Part shown: positions 12,993-20,894 of the stretch, piece after piece
Numbering within the stretch: the first letter of the stretch is position 1
Layout of the letters: each line of letters starts with the position of its first letter
From: Bacteroidales bacterium
GTDB taxonomy: Bacteria; Bacteroidota; Bacteroidia; Bacteroidales; UBA932
Direction of reading: 5' to 3'
NCBI GenBank assembly: GCA_017551215.1
Contig: JAFZMA010000064.1
Coordinates: 1-20,894, forward strand
Length of the DNA: 20,894 nucleotides
Notes under the pieces: generated by a model
Database searches by the model: none
Seen by the model: only the letters and a program-made list of their open reading frames with translations
Told to the model about the DNA's origin: nothing
Made by a program: the position numbers and the translations under genes

Positions 12993-14300
12993 TCAAGAAG
13001 CTCTTCTTATTTTATAACCCCGGTAAGCATACCATAATATAACAAGGAAGCAAGGCAAAGCTATCAGATAAGCATACTGAATTGCTTTCTCAGGAGTATA
13101 GCCCACAGATTTTTCCAGATAATCCTTCAACAGGCCGAAAAGAGGCGGGATAACAGCACCGCCGAATATCGTAACTACCAGAAGAGCTGCGCCTTTCTTG
13201 GTGAACTTGCCCAAATCAGCCATTGCCAGAGGCCAGATAGCCGGCCACATCAGTGAGCATGCCAGAGCCGTTGTGAACAGAACCCAGACGGTAAGCTTAG
13301 CCTGCTCAGGCATCAGCACTGCCAGCAGGAATGCGAACAAGGTTCCAAGAACTCCAAGCCAGGAACAAATCTTCAAGGCTGTAGCCTGAGAAAGAATCTT
13401 AGGGATAAACAATATACCTATAATATATCCTATAGTCATTCCGATAGACGGAAGCCAAGGATAGAGTTCCGGATGCGGCAACTCAAGAGTCTTAGCCAAA
13501 TCTACCGGAGTCTGGAGAGCCAGAGTTTCTACACCTACATATAAGAATAAGGTAAGGCATCCGTATACCAGATGAGGGAACTGCCAGATGGAAGTTTTGT
13601 TTGCTGCGTATGGGCAGTCTTCCTCATGACCGTCCTCCTCACCCTTGGCCTTGATTTCCTCAAGCGGGGCAAACAGGACAAGAATACCGAGAATGAAGAA
13701 AATGGCGGCAATCACATAGAACGGCTTGATGATATCCCCAACCTGGGCGTTGGAAATGGACTTGCCTATCAGCCAGGCCAGAAACAAGGTGGCAATAGGA
13801 TAAGCCAGCTTGTTGCAGATACCCATAATGCTGATTCTCTTGGCACCGGTCTCCATAGGCCCCAGGATGGTGATGTAAGGATTTATGGCAGCCTGGAGAA
13901 TAGTATTTCCAAGTCCGCTGATGAAGGAAGCCACAAGGAAAAGAACCAGGCACTTCATTCTCACATTCTCAGTAACCATTCCGCTTTCCATGTTAGCCTC
14001 GGCGATTTTTGCCGGCCACACGAACAGCAGGAACGCAACCGTGAATATCATGAACGCCAGGGCCATGGTTTTCTTGTAACCGATCTTCTTGATAATGCTT
14101 CCTGCCGGATAACCGAAAATCAGGAAAGCCGCAAAGGTTACAAACACTATCAGGTAGGAAGCGGCTCCGGATACGTTGAGAGAGCCTTTGAGCAGCGGTA
14201 TCAGATACCCGTTCAGTCCCAGTGCAAAGCCAACTGCAAAGAACATGAATCCTATGCAGGCCAACGGGACTACAAAATTTTTGTGCTGACCTTGAGTCAT
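12993..14300 (-). CDS. FHS-family (FucP/GluP-like) sugar:H+ symporter, MFS
   Basis: 435 aa with about 12 hydrophobic segments in two halves joined by a charged loop (EEIKAKGEEDGHEEDCPY, about 218-236). The first segment has the family look (IGFMFFAVGFALGLNGYLIP), then FLIFGYPAGSIIKKIGYKKT, NTILQAAINPYITILGP and WPAIWPLAMADLGKFTKKGA, all characteristic of the fucose/glucose-galactose/N-acetylglucosamine branch of the major facilitator superfamily. It would carry a monosaccharide across the inner membrane with protons; which sugar cannot be decided. The ATG at 14300 follows the lpxK stop by 12 bp, so it is probably the last gene of the operon beginning near 19533. It lies directly upstream of the susC promoter, making joint use with the SusC/D system conceivable but unproven. 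Confidence 0.88.
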   Translation of the reverse strand: MTQGQHKNFVVPLACIGFMFFAVGFALGLNGYLIPLLKGSLNVSGAASYLIVFVTFAAFLIFGYPAGSIIKKIGYKKTMALAFMIFTVAFLLFVWPAKIAEANMESGMVTENVRMKCLVLFLVASFISGLGNTILQAAINPYITILGPMETGAKRISIMGICNKLAYPIATLFLAWLIGKSISNAQVGDIIKPFYVIAAIFFILGILVLFAPLEEIKAKGEEDGHEEDCPYAANKTSIWQFPHLVYGCLTLFLYVGVETLALQTPVDLAKTLELPHPELYPWLPSIGMTIGYIIGILFIPKILSQATALKICSWLGVLGTLFAFLLAVLMPEQAKLTVWVLFTTALACSLMWPAIWPLAMADLGKFTKKGAALLVVTIFGGAVIPPLFGLLKDYLEKSVGYTPEKAIQYAYLIALPCFLVILWYAYRGYKIRRAS

Positions 14301-14312
14301 AATTGTAAGTTT

Positions 14313-15395
14313 TTATTTATTGGTTATCATATTCAGAAACTCATCCCTCTTTGCCCTGGTGATGATGCGGCACCCCACAGGAAGGGCAAAAAGCCTTTCT
14401 TTAAGCTCGGCAGACAGATACTTGTTGGTTTTCAGCCTCATGCTGTCTTTCTCCGTGGTGATGACAGCCGCCTCTTTCTGGTTCCGGGCCATCGCCTCTA
14501 TCTTTTTTATGTCTGAGCGCGTGAAATTCTTGTGGTCGGAAAACTTGAGCACCTCCTCCACCTGATGCGTTGCAACCAGCTGGGAGCGGAACTGCCTGTC
14601 ATCGGCGATGCCAGTAAAAGCCACCGCAAACTTTGAATAAAGGTAGCGCACATTGCACTCCCCCGGAAAAACCGGCACAGCCTGGCAAAACTCTGCAGTA
14701 GAGAAGAAGACAGGCTGGTCATCGCGGAGCTTAAGGTTTTTTCTCCATTTCTTTTCCTGCTCAGCGATGGCCTCAAGCCCCTTTGCCTCGTCCTGGTTTC
14801 CGTCGAACTCGCCAAAATCCGGGCACTTGGTTATTATCACCGCATCCGCCCTTTTCACCTGAGAGGCTAAATCGCGGAGCCTGCCTATAGGTAAAAGGTT
14901 GTCCCCGGCAATGGTGCGGTTATAGTTTACGAGCAGGATGTTGCAGGAAGGTTTAATCTTGCGGTACTGGAAAGCATCGTCGAGGATTATGAGATTAACC
15001 CCGTATTCCTCTACTACCTTGCGGATTGCAAAGGCGCGATCCTTGCAGACTGCCACTATGATTTGCGGGAACTTCCTTTTTATCTGAAGAGGCTCGTCTC
15101 CGCAAAGGGAGAAATCGTCTGTTGCCTTGACCTCGTGATATCCTTTGCTCTTCCTCTTGTATCCCCTGGAAATCACAGCAATGCGGTACTTGCCGCCCAG
15201 CATGTACACAAGCATTTCAGTGTGAGGGGTTTTCCCAGTGCCCCCCACAGAAATGTTTCCCACCGATATGACGGGTATGTCAAAACTTTCAGATTTCAAC
15301 ACTCCCTTGTCGTACAACTTGTTCCTTATGGCTAAAGTCAGCCAGTAAGGGAAGAGGAGTGTTTTGCTTGCAATTCCGGTAGATGCCATGCACAT
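14313..15395 (-). CDS. lpxK: Tetraacyldisaccharide 4'-kinase (lipid A biosynthesis)
   Basis: 360 aa. The enzyme phosphorylates the 4' position of the lipid A disaccharide on the inner face of the inner membrane. An N-terminal hydrophobic helix (LLFPYWLTLAIRNKLYDKGV) anchors it, followed by PVISVGNISVGGTGKTPHTE, whose GGTGKT (about 51-56) is the characteristic P-loop of LpxK. VISRGYKRKSKGYHEV and CGDEPLQIKRK are further family blocks. The second motif reads LIILDDAFQYRK (D139, D140), with Tyr144 where most homologues have His. The C-terminal half (VAFTGIADDRQF, TTEKDSMRLK) is also typical. An ATG two codons downstream (15389) is an equally possible start. It is 19 bp after the beta-lactamase-family gene and 12 bp before the transporter gene. 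Confidence 0.95.
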   Translation of the reverse strand: MCMASTGIASKTLLFPYWLTLAIRNKLYDKGVLKSESFDIPVISVGNISVGGTGKTPHTEMLVYMLGGKYRIAVISRGYKRKSKGYHEVKATDDFSLCGDEPLQIKRKFPQIIVAVCKDRAFAIRKVVEEYGVNLIILDDAFQYRKIKPSCNILLVNYNRTIAGDNLLPIGRLRDLASQVKRADAVIITKCPDFGEFDGNQDEAKGLEAIAEQEKKWRKNLKLRDDQPVFFSTAEFCQAVPVFPGECNVRYLYSKFAVAFTGIADDRQFRSQLVATHQVEEVLKFSDHKNFTRSDIKKIEAMARNQKEAAVITTEKDSMRLKTNKYLSAELKERLFALPVGCRIITRAKRDEFLNMITNK

Positions 15396-15414
15396 CGGTA
15401 ATTATGGAAAGGCA

Positions 15415-16950
15415 TCAATAAGTAAGTCTCGTCCTTTCCATTACAGCGTTGAGGGCAAGATAGATTGCCGTATCAAAGTCGTCTGAACCATTCCTTGAGT
15501 TACAGAGCAGAACTCCGTTGACTCCATTGAGGCCTCTTGCAATAATTGTAGCCGTTCCGTTGATGTTTCCTCCGTGGAAAGAAGCCCAAGGAAGAGTGTT
15601 GTGCCCTATTCTCCAGCCGAATCCGTAACCACCCTTACCAGAAGATGTATAGTTTGTGTACATCATGTCAAGAGTCTCTTTCTGAAGAATGTCAGGAACA
15701 ACGGTTCCATAATCAATCGCGCACACAAGCTGCATGAGGTTAACGGCTGAATTGATTACAGCACCACAGGCTGCTACAACCGTCATATCGTTCTGATAGG
15801 CATCTGTTCCGTACTGAGCATAATAGCACACTTCGTTATCTCTTCTTCCGGATTTTGAGCTTTTTCCAATCCATACATCTGTAATGCCGGCTTTTGCTTC
15901 AACCTTTTTCAGATAAGACTCGTATGTCTCGCCCGTAATTTTCTCCACTATCTGTCCAAGAAGACAATATCCAAGATTGTAGTAAGAATAGCCGGATCCC
16001 GGAGTACATGCAATGTTCTTGACCATATACTCTGTTCTTCCCTGGATGCTCTTGCCGGCAAAACGGCTGTCGCTGCCTGCAAAGATAGGGTCTGTGCCAC
16101 CCGTTAAAGCATAGGTCCATCCGGTTGTATGAGTCAAAAGATGCTTTACCGTAATCTTGTCTACACCGGAAGCATGGGCGCCTGGATACAGGCTATAAAG
16201 TATTCCCTCTTTGCTACCCTCTCCATTTGCTCCTGCAGGGGCAAATACGTAATCGTTTGGAGAAAGAAGGCCTTCTTCATAAAGGGTCATAATGCAGAGA
16301 GAGCACTGGAACTTGGATACGCTAGCCAGACGGAACAGCATATCCGGAGTAACCCTGACCTTAGGACTCGCGTCTATATTTGCATATCCATAACCCGCTG
16401 TATATGCAAGCTTTTCGTTCTTCGTGGTTGCAACGCTTATTCCCGGAATCTTGTACTTAGCCATAACAGCATAAACCTGAGCGTCACTTTCGGCATCACC
16501 CTTGCGCACCAGCACAATATAACTCTTTGAATGCTTTCCGTCCTCAGAAGTAACAACCAAATCAACATCCTTGGTAAAGTTTGCCGATGTAACTCCGGAA
16601 GTTGCAGCGGCTCCGGCCAATTTAACGGTAGCTTTGCTACTGGTACCGAATGTTGGAACCAACTTGGTAAGGTCTGTTGATTCAGGAACAGTAATCAGCA
16701 CCAAATTGCGACTTTGTATAGTTGCTATAACCGCAGAAGGATTGGATACTAATCCCGGATTAGAAGCGGCCTTAAACTGGAATGTTGAAAGTTCACAAGC
16801 CGTAGAAGCCGCAGGAGTTGGTTTCTCTGGCTCAATTTTTCCGTTTTCTCCGCTACCGCCGCCGCAACTGCTCAGCATCAGCGATGAAATAACCACTAGC
16901 ATTACCAAGAGTAATGCCTTTGTCTTTAGATAGAATTCTGAACGTTTCAT
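15415..16950 (-). CDS. Serine beta-lactamase-family (class C/DD-peptidase-like) lipoprotein with DUF5018-like domain
   Basis: 511 aa. The lipoprotein signal ends in LSSC (C29), followed by a Gly-rich linker. Residues about 52-150 are a beta-sandwich resembling Bacteroidota DUF5018-type domains (ELSTFQFKAASNPGL ... SEDGKHSKSYIVLVRK). Residues about 155-511 are a beta-lactamase/transpeptidase-like domain with the three active-site motifs: S210-V-S-K213 (SxxK, in RLASVSKF), Y323-Y-N325 (in SYYNLGYCLLG) and H459-G-G461 (in FHGGNINGT). VKHLLTHTTGW is another family landmark. The likely activity is an esterase or D-stereospecific peptidase on the cell surface or in the periplasm; this family is broad and antibiotic hydrolysis should not be assumed. 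It lies 48 bp downstream of the MG2/plug gene and 19 bp upstream of lpxK. Confidence 0.88.
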   Translation of the reverse strand: MKRSEFYLKTKALLLVMLVVISSLMLSSCGGGSGENGKIEPEKPTPAASTACELSTFQFKAASNPGLVSNPSAVIATIQSRNLVLITVPESTDLTKLVPTFGTSSKATVKLAGAAATSGVTSANFTKDVDLVVTSEDGKHSKSYIVLVRKGDAESDAQVYAVMAKYKIPGISVATTKNEKLAYTAGYGYANIDASPKVRVTPDMLFRLASVSKFQCSLCIMTLYEEGLLSPNDYVFAPAGANGEGSKEGILYSLYPGAHASGVDKITVKHLLTHTTGWTYALTGGTDPIFAGSDSRFAGKSIQGRTEYMVKNIACTPGSGYSYYNLGYCLLGQIVEKITGETYESYLKKVEAKAGITDVWIGKSSKSGRRDNEVCYYAQYGTDAYQNDMTVVAACGAVINSAVNLMQLVCAIDYGTVVPDILQKETLDMMYTNYTSSGKGGYGFGWRIGHNTLPWASFHGGNINGTATIIARGLNGVNGVLLCNSRNGSDDFDTAIYLALNAVMERTRLTY

Positions 16951-16998
16951 AACTCTTTCCTATTTTATTTCCTATTATGATTTCTAATTATCAAAAAA

Positions 16999-19533
16999 TC
17001 AGTCTCTCTTAATCTGCTGCTTGGAGAAGATATACTCTCCGTCAGCCGTAACTCCCTCTATAACAACGGTATAATCAGACAAGCCGTCTGACGTGTTAAA
17101 GTGGAATGTTCCCTTTCCGTTTTCCACTTCTACTGCCGGATCCCAGTAAACAGTAGCTCTCTTGTCTGAACCCGGACGGCTAATAGCCTTGCCCTGAACG
17201 TCGTAAGCCGGAGAATAGAATTTCTTAGGTCTCTGCCATCCAAGAGGATAGCCCTTGCTAACGTTTTTAGGCATTCCTGTTTTGGTGTTCGGCTTTGTCT
17301 TTATCATTATGACAGGAATAATTGTGCCGCTTCCGTCTTTCATAGGAGAGAACGGTGCCGCATCTATGCCGCGGAGGTAAACAAAAGCCTCCAGCTCATC
17401 CACATTATAATGCTCCAGTTCACTGGAAGAAGAGGCTTGGAAACCATTAACATAAACAATGATTTCAGTGTATTCGATAACTTCAAACTCCGTTGCCCTT
17501 GCCGGAACCCTGTAAACCAGTTTTCTTTCTCCGGAGATTGTATCTGTGTCAAACCTTATACCTGTACAGTTTTCAATGATATAGGTCATCAGGTCATAAG
17601 CTATGTAAGGCTTCAGGTCTTCTTCTGTCTTAAGCTGCCCCTGCTTGAAATACTGTACAGGGAAAGGAGAAACATTGTCTTTTGCCTTAACCATCCTCTG
17701 CGATGTAATATAGATAGGATCCAGCTGATAAACCTTTATTCCACCGTTATCATAGTAATTCTGAATCATGTACTGAGCGGCATCCTGAGAATAATCTACC
17801 CTCTCTTTCCTTCTCTGATACGGAATAACCGGAGCAAAGGAATCTTCCGTTATGGAAGGAATGAAAGACTTTCTGCCTCCCGTTCCCACTGCATTCACAA
17901 TGAAGAGGGTGGAATCAGGGAAGTTGATGTCTTTCAACTCGAAATACCCTGCAGAATCAAGCTGTCCCATCGCTGAGAAATTGATAGAAGGGGCCACAAA
18001 GGAAACAATAGTGCTGCGGCCTCTCCTCAGCGATGCCTTCTTGACTTTACCGGAGATAGTCTGAATATACTCCTTTCCAAAATTCGGCATCTCATACTGA
18101 CCTTTGAAGATGGCCGGAAGATCGTAATACTGCCAGCCTTGAGTCATCATCAGAAGATCCACGGCAGCTTCCCTTTCTTTCATATCCACTGCATCGTCAA
18201 AATAGCTCTGAGGGTTCTCCACATAGCCTTTAAGCTCAGATGAAAGCAGCATATAGGAAATGATATTGTCTTCCGTTCCCAGATATGGAGCGTGGGAATC
18301 ATCTGTAACAGAAACAGAAAGGTCTCCTTTTACCGGACGGTTCAGCGTAATGGTGCAGGTTACAGGATCTCTCTGTCCATAACTCTTGCGGTCCGTAGCC
18401 AACTCAACTCCGCCTTCTGAAATCGGAAGCACAAAGAAAGGCCTCTTTGCATAGATGTTTCCCTGGCTATCCGCTATTGTCGCAACATTGACACCTTCTC
18501 CAAGCTTATTGATTGGCAGTGCAAGTTTAGAAGCTGCGCTTAGAGGTTTGCTGTAGAAAATCTCAGTACCGTCTGACAGGATGAAAAAGAGTGAATCCCT
18601 GTCCAGGTTTCCTGTAGCATATAGCTCGGCGATTATATTGTCTCCAGTGTAAGAAAGGTTAATCATAGCACCCGTACTTTCTGCCGCCGGAAGATTAACC
18701 CTTTTCTCTACATCCCTGGTGTCTTTAATGCGGGCATAATAACTGATTCCGGAAACTGGAACAAAGGAGACTTTGCCCATTCCGAGACTGTTAGTCTTGA
18801 AATCTGCAACCTTGTTGTTTTTATTGTCCAGTATTTCTCCTTCTACAATGGTTCCGAATCCGGTTTCATCCACGCACTTTACACCCAGAACAGCCTTCTG
18901 GCCGGCAAAATAGCGTCCGCTCTCCGGCAGGAACTGGCAATCTACATCATGCTTTGCTTTCTTCTCCTTCTTGAACGGATTGAGAACTCCAACTTTCAGA
19001 TAGTCTTCCGTTACATCGTCCTTGTGATCTACAAGTTCCTTTACATAATTATCTTTCAACGGATTGATTACGGTAATCATCCTGCTGTAGATATAGTCTG
19101 CCGGGAAGTTGAGCGCCCAATAAGAATAGGCCCTGAGTATGGCGGTTCCAGTATTCATATCGCTGTCCAGCACCACATAACCATGAAGGATGCCGTTGCG
19201 TCTTTTGACCTTTACCCTTTGAGCCATCCTGTAAGTTTCCTCAATCTTATTGGAATAGACATTCTTGGCATAATAGTAAGTAAGCAGTTCTACATAGATG
19301 TAATTGCTCTCCGGGAATTCCGATGCCATGGAATTGTTTATCAGGTATCCTTTAAACCATACTGTATCTCCCACACAGTAAGTCTCCCTGTCTGTCTGAA
19401 GATAAAGCTTCTCCGGCGACAGAAGCTGGGAATATGCCTTGAAACGCTCTTCAAGCTTGTTCTGCGCAAACAAATTGCCGCAGAATAAGGCAACAATCGC
19501 TGCGATGACTGAGATTTTTAAAAATTTCTTCAT
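16999..19533 (-). CDS. Secreted MG2-domain protein with C-terminal TonB-plug-like region
   Basis: 844 aa. A signal peptide (cleavage near A23, NLFAQ) is followed at 41-62 by EKLYLQTDRETYCVGDTVWF, the start of an MG2 domain as in the N-terminal region of alpha-2-macroglobulins. Several further beta-sandwich modules follow (RYFAGQKAVLGVKCVDETG; GGVELATDRKSYGQRDPVTC). A late segment (IIVYVNGF ... LEAFVYLRGIDAAPF ... IPVIMIKTK) resembles a TonB-receptor plug, but no barrel follows. The tail (ATVYWDPAVEVENGKGTFHF) is macroglobulin-like. No thioester CxEQ motif is seen, so it is not a classic protease trap. Such proteins are common in Bacteroidota and of unknown function; envelope location is inferred. 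It starts 30 bp after the tsf terminator, where only a weak promoter (TTATTTTG, minus strand, 19557-19564) is visible. Confidence 0.75.
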   Translation of the reverse strand: MKKFLKISVIAAIVALFCGNLFAQNKLEERFKAYSQLLSPEKLYLQTDRETYCVGDTVWFKGYLINNSMASEFPESNYIYVELLTYYYAKNVYSNKIEETYRMAQRVKVKRRNGILHGYVVLDSDMNTGTAILRAYSYWALNFPADYIYSRMITVINPLKDNYVKELVDHKDDVTEDYLKVGVLNPFKKEKKAKHDVDCQFLPESGRYFAGQKAVLGVKCVDETGFGTIVEGEILDNKNNKVADFKTNSLGMGKVSFVPVSGISYYARIKDTRDVEKRVNLPAAESTGAMINLSYTGDNIIAELYATGNLDRDSLFFILSDGTEIFYSKPLSAASKLALPINKLGEGVNVATIADSQGNIYAKRPFFVLPISEGGVELATDRKSYGQRDPVTCTITLNRPVKGDLSVSVTDDSHAPYLGTEDNIISYMLLSSELKGYVENPQSYFDDAVDMKEREAAVDLLMMTQGWQYYDLPAIFKGQYEMPNFGKEYIQTISGKVKKASLRRGRSTIVSFVAPSINFSAMGQLDSAGYFELKDINFPDSTLFIVNAVGTGGRKSFIPSITEDSFAPVIPYQRRKERVDYSQDAAQYMIQNYYDNGGIKVYQLDPIYITSQRMVKAKDNVSPFPVQYFKQGQLKTEEDLKPYIAYDLMTYIIENCTGIRFDTDTISGERKLVYRVPARATEFEVIEYTEIIVYVNGFQASSSSELEHYNVDELEAFVYLRGIDAAPFSPMKDGSGTIIPVIMIKTKPNTKTGMPKNVSKGYPLGWQRPKKFYSPAYDVQGKAISRPGSDKRATVYWDPAVEVENGKGTFHFNTSDGLSDYTVVIEGVTADGEYIFSKQQIKRD

Positions 19534-19562
19534 AATGGAAACACGCTATTTGGGTGCAAAAT

Positions 19563-19603
19563 AATAAAAAAAATCGGGATGGCTGTATCGTCATCCCGAT
19601 TTT
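19563..19603 (-). terminator. Strong intrinsic terminator of the rpsB-tsf operon
   Basis: A perfect 12-bp stem AAAATCGGGATG (19570-19581) / CATCCCGATTTT (19592-19603) encloses a 10-nt loop. Read on the minus strand it is followed by an unbroken T-run (A19563-A19572 on the plus strand). It starts 38 bp after the tsf stop codon. Confidence 0.92.
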
Positions 19604-19641
19604 ACTTGCAATTACTGCACCATGCAGCTCTTGCGCCTTTT

Positions 19642-20637
19642 TTAATCGCTGAGGGAGAATCTGCGGAAAGACAGAACCTTTACCTCCGGATCCATTCTCT
19701 TCAGATACTGTGCAACAGTCTCCTTGCCGTCTCCAAGAGCCAGAATCTGCTCGTTCAGAGTCTTCTCCTTGAAGAACTTGTTTAAACGTCCCATTGCAAT
19801 GTTCTGAATCATGGCCTCTGGCATGTTAGCGGCTTTCTGCTCAGCAGCTTCCTTCATGATCTTTCTGCCCTGCTCTGCCTGCTCAGCGGTAATCCATCCC
19901 TTAGCTGTGTTGCTCTCGATATGATCCTCGCTGTCGAAATGGTTAGGATTCAGGCCAGCCTTGCTCAAAGCAGCGTCAACGGCCTTCTTAATCATCTCTT
20001 CCTTGGTCTTGGAAACTGCTATTGCAAGCTCCTCGTCCTTTCTTTCCTGAGGAATATCGTCTGCGGTAACAGCAATAGGAACCATTGCGGTAACCTGCAT
20101 TGCAATCTCCTTTGCAACCTCGTCAGAAATCTTCTTGCTGAATCCAACGATTGTTGCAACTTTCTGGTTGCTATGGATGTACAAACCTACGAAAGGAGCC
20201 TCTATCTTCTCGTAGCATGCAACAACGTGCTTCTCGCCGCTCTTTCCGGTCTGATCCATGACAGCATCCTCGATGGTCATGTCTCCAACCTTGCACTTCT
20301 TGAGTTCGTCAAGATTTGCAGGAATGTTGGCGATGGCAGCGTCAGCTATGCCGTTTGCAAGAGCCTGGAAGCCCTCGGTCTTGGCTACGAAATCTGTCTC
20401 GCAACCCAGGCAAGTGAGTGTGGCAACAGTCTTGTCCGCATTTGCGCGTGCAAGAACTGCACCTTCTGTAGTCTCTCTGTCAGAACGCTTTGCAGCGATG
20501 ACCTTACCCTTCTCCCTCAGAATTTCCTTTGCTCTTTCGAAGTCGCCCTCAGCCTCTATCAAGGCCTTCTTGCAGTCCATCATACCGGCCTGCGTCATCT
20601 GGCGAAGCTTCATTACGTCTGATGCTTTGATTTCCAT
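19642..20637 (-). CDS. tsf: Translation elongation factor Ts
   Basis: 331 aa. EF-Ts reloads EF-Tu with GTP by exchanging bound GDP. The N-terminal UBA-like domain is clear (KASDVMKLRQMTQAGMMDCK, KALIEAEGDFERAKEILREK), as is the EF-Tu-contacting T81-D-F-V-A-K motif. The core IAMQVTAMVPIAVT corresponds to the usual MHxAA region, and the coiled-coil-like C-terminal half ends in FRRFSLSD. The start is the ATG at 20637, not a TTG six bases upstream, because AAGGAG (20645-20650) lies 7 nt before that ATG. The gene follows rpsB by 20 bp, the standard ribosomal order, and is closed by a strong terminator. Confidence 0.97.
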   Translation of the reverse strand: MEIKASDVMKLRQMTQAGMMDCKKALIEAEGDFERAKEILREKGKVIAAKRSDRETTEGAVLARANADKTVATLTCLGCETDFVAKTEGFQALANGIADAAIANIPANLDELKKCKVGDMTIEDAVMDQTGKSGEKHVVACYEKIEAPFVGLYIHSNQKVATIVGFSKKISDEVAKEIAMQVTAMVPIAVTADDIPQERKDEELAIAVSKTKEEMIKKAVDAALSKAGLNPNHFDSEDHIESNTAKGWITAEQAEQGRKIMKEAAEQKAANMPEAMIQNIAMGRLNKFFKEKTLNEQILALGDGKETVAQYLKRMDPEVKVLSFRRFSLSD

Positions 20638-20644
20638 AATCAAT

Positions 20645-20650
20645 CTCCTT
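20645..20650 (-). promoter_or_regulatory. Shine-Dalgarno sequence of tsf
   Basis: AAGGAG on the minus strand, 7 nt before the ATG at 20637. It decides that start over the upstream in-frame TTG and is notable because most genes in this window lack a recognisable Shine-Dalgarno sequence. Confidence 0.8.
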
Positions 20651-20657
20651 TCTTTAA

Positions 20658-20894
20658 TTATTCAGCCTTTGGCTCAGCCTTCTTTGCCGGCTTGGAGTCG
20701 TCTGTATTGACTTTTCTTCTAGGACGGATTTTCTTGCCCTCAGGCATTGCGTCAGAAGCCTTCTTCTCACCCTCAGCCTTTGCAAGTTCCTTATCCTTAG
20801 CTTTCTTCTCCTCCTCGGCAGCCATCTTCTCTCTCTCGAGTTTTCTCTCTTCCAGTCCTTCTGCAATTGCTCCGCAGAGTGCGCTAACTACAAC
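20658..20894 (-). CDS. rpsB: 30S ribosomal protein S2, C-terminal part
   Basis: The frame is open to the window edge; 78 codons and the TAA stop (20658-20660) are visible. The visible part begins VVVSALCGAIAEGLEERKLE, corresponding to the last helix of S2 (…AIAEG..E). It then runs into a roughly 60-residue tail rich in Lys, Glu and Ala (AAEEEKKAKDKELAKAEGEK, then KKIRPRRKVNTDD, ending AEPKAE). Such low-complexity C-terminal extensions are known in Bacteroidota S2. Placement 20 bp upstream of tsf confirms the identity. A different open frame over the same bases on this strand gives an Arg-rich product with no family match and is not the gene. Confidence 0.88.
   Translation of the reverse strand, partial: VVVSALCGAIAEGLEERKLEREKMAAEEEKKAKDKELAKAEGEKKASDAMPEGKKIRPRRKVNTDDSKPAKKAEPKAE

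Noticed and set aside
13572..14516. 314-codon plus-strand frame opposite the transporter and lpxK
   Set aside because: Crosses two confidently assigned minus-strand genes and has no recognisable domain.
15415..16950. Antibiotic-resistance beta-lactamase
   Set aside because: The SxxK, YxN and HxG motifs place it in the broad serine beta-lactamase/esterase superfamily, but its DUF5018-like fusion and envelope operon argue against a dedicated resistance enzyme.
20654..20866. 70-codon Arg-rich minus-strand frame before tsf
   Set aside because: It is the wrong frame of the rpsB 3' end; the adjacent frame encodes the S2 C-terminal helix and tail.

Overview
The window is a Bacteroidales (Bacteroidota) chromosome segment. 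Evidence for this is a SusC/SusD outer-membrane pair, Bacteroidota-specific families (a DUF4251-type protein, a DUF5018-like domain, an MG2/plug protein), lipoprotein signals, and promoters of the TTTG/TAnnTTTG type instead of E. coli -35/-10 boxes. I cannot fix the genus from sequence alone. Almost everything right of 4.6 kb is on the minus strand.

Left end (1-3040, GC-rich): the 3' end of a DinD-like gene (+) faces a minus-strand operon reading bacterioferritin-like protein, then a 57-aa winged-helix protein, then a metallo-beta-lactamase-fold hydrolase fused to a C-terminal rubredoxin. The 57-aa gene (1296-1469) is easy to miss. A divergent AraC-family regulator starts 138 bp away. The shared promoter region carries two 11-bp direct repeats exactly 21 bp apart, the geometry expected of an AraC-type operator. 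This divergon looks like a regulated redox/iron or oxygen-response unit and is the best candidate here for an under-described system.

Middle (3041-4612, visibly AT-richer): a DUF3990-type ADP-ribosyltransferase-like toxin and an Xre/HTH antitoxin overlap by 17 nt. They are driven by a textbook Bacteroidota promoter followed by a palindrome at the start site. The preceding intergenic region holds decamer repeats, a terminator-like hairpin and an unassigned 48-codon minus-strand frame.

Right part (4613-20894, minus strand), in transcription order from the right: rpsB (3' end) and tsf, closed by a strong terminator; an MG2/TonB-plug-like secreted protein, a serine beta-lactamase-family lipoprotein, lpxK and an FHS-family sugar transporter, spaced 48, 19 and 12 bp apart and probably co-transcribed; then a SusC-SusD-third-lipoprotein nutrient uptake operon with its own promoter and a 98-nt leader; a secreted DUF4251-type protein; and an Xaa-Pro aminopeptidase. 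No rRNA, tRNA, CRISPR array or complete insertion sequence is visible.
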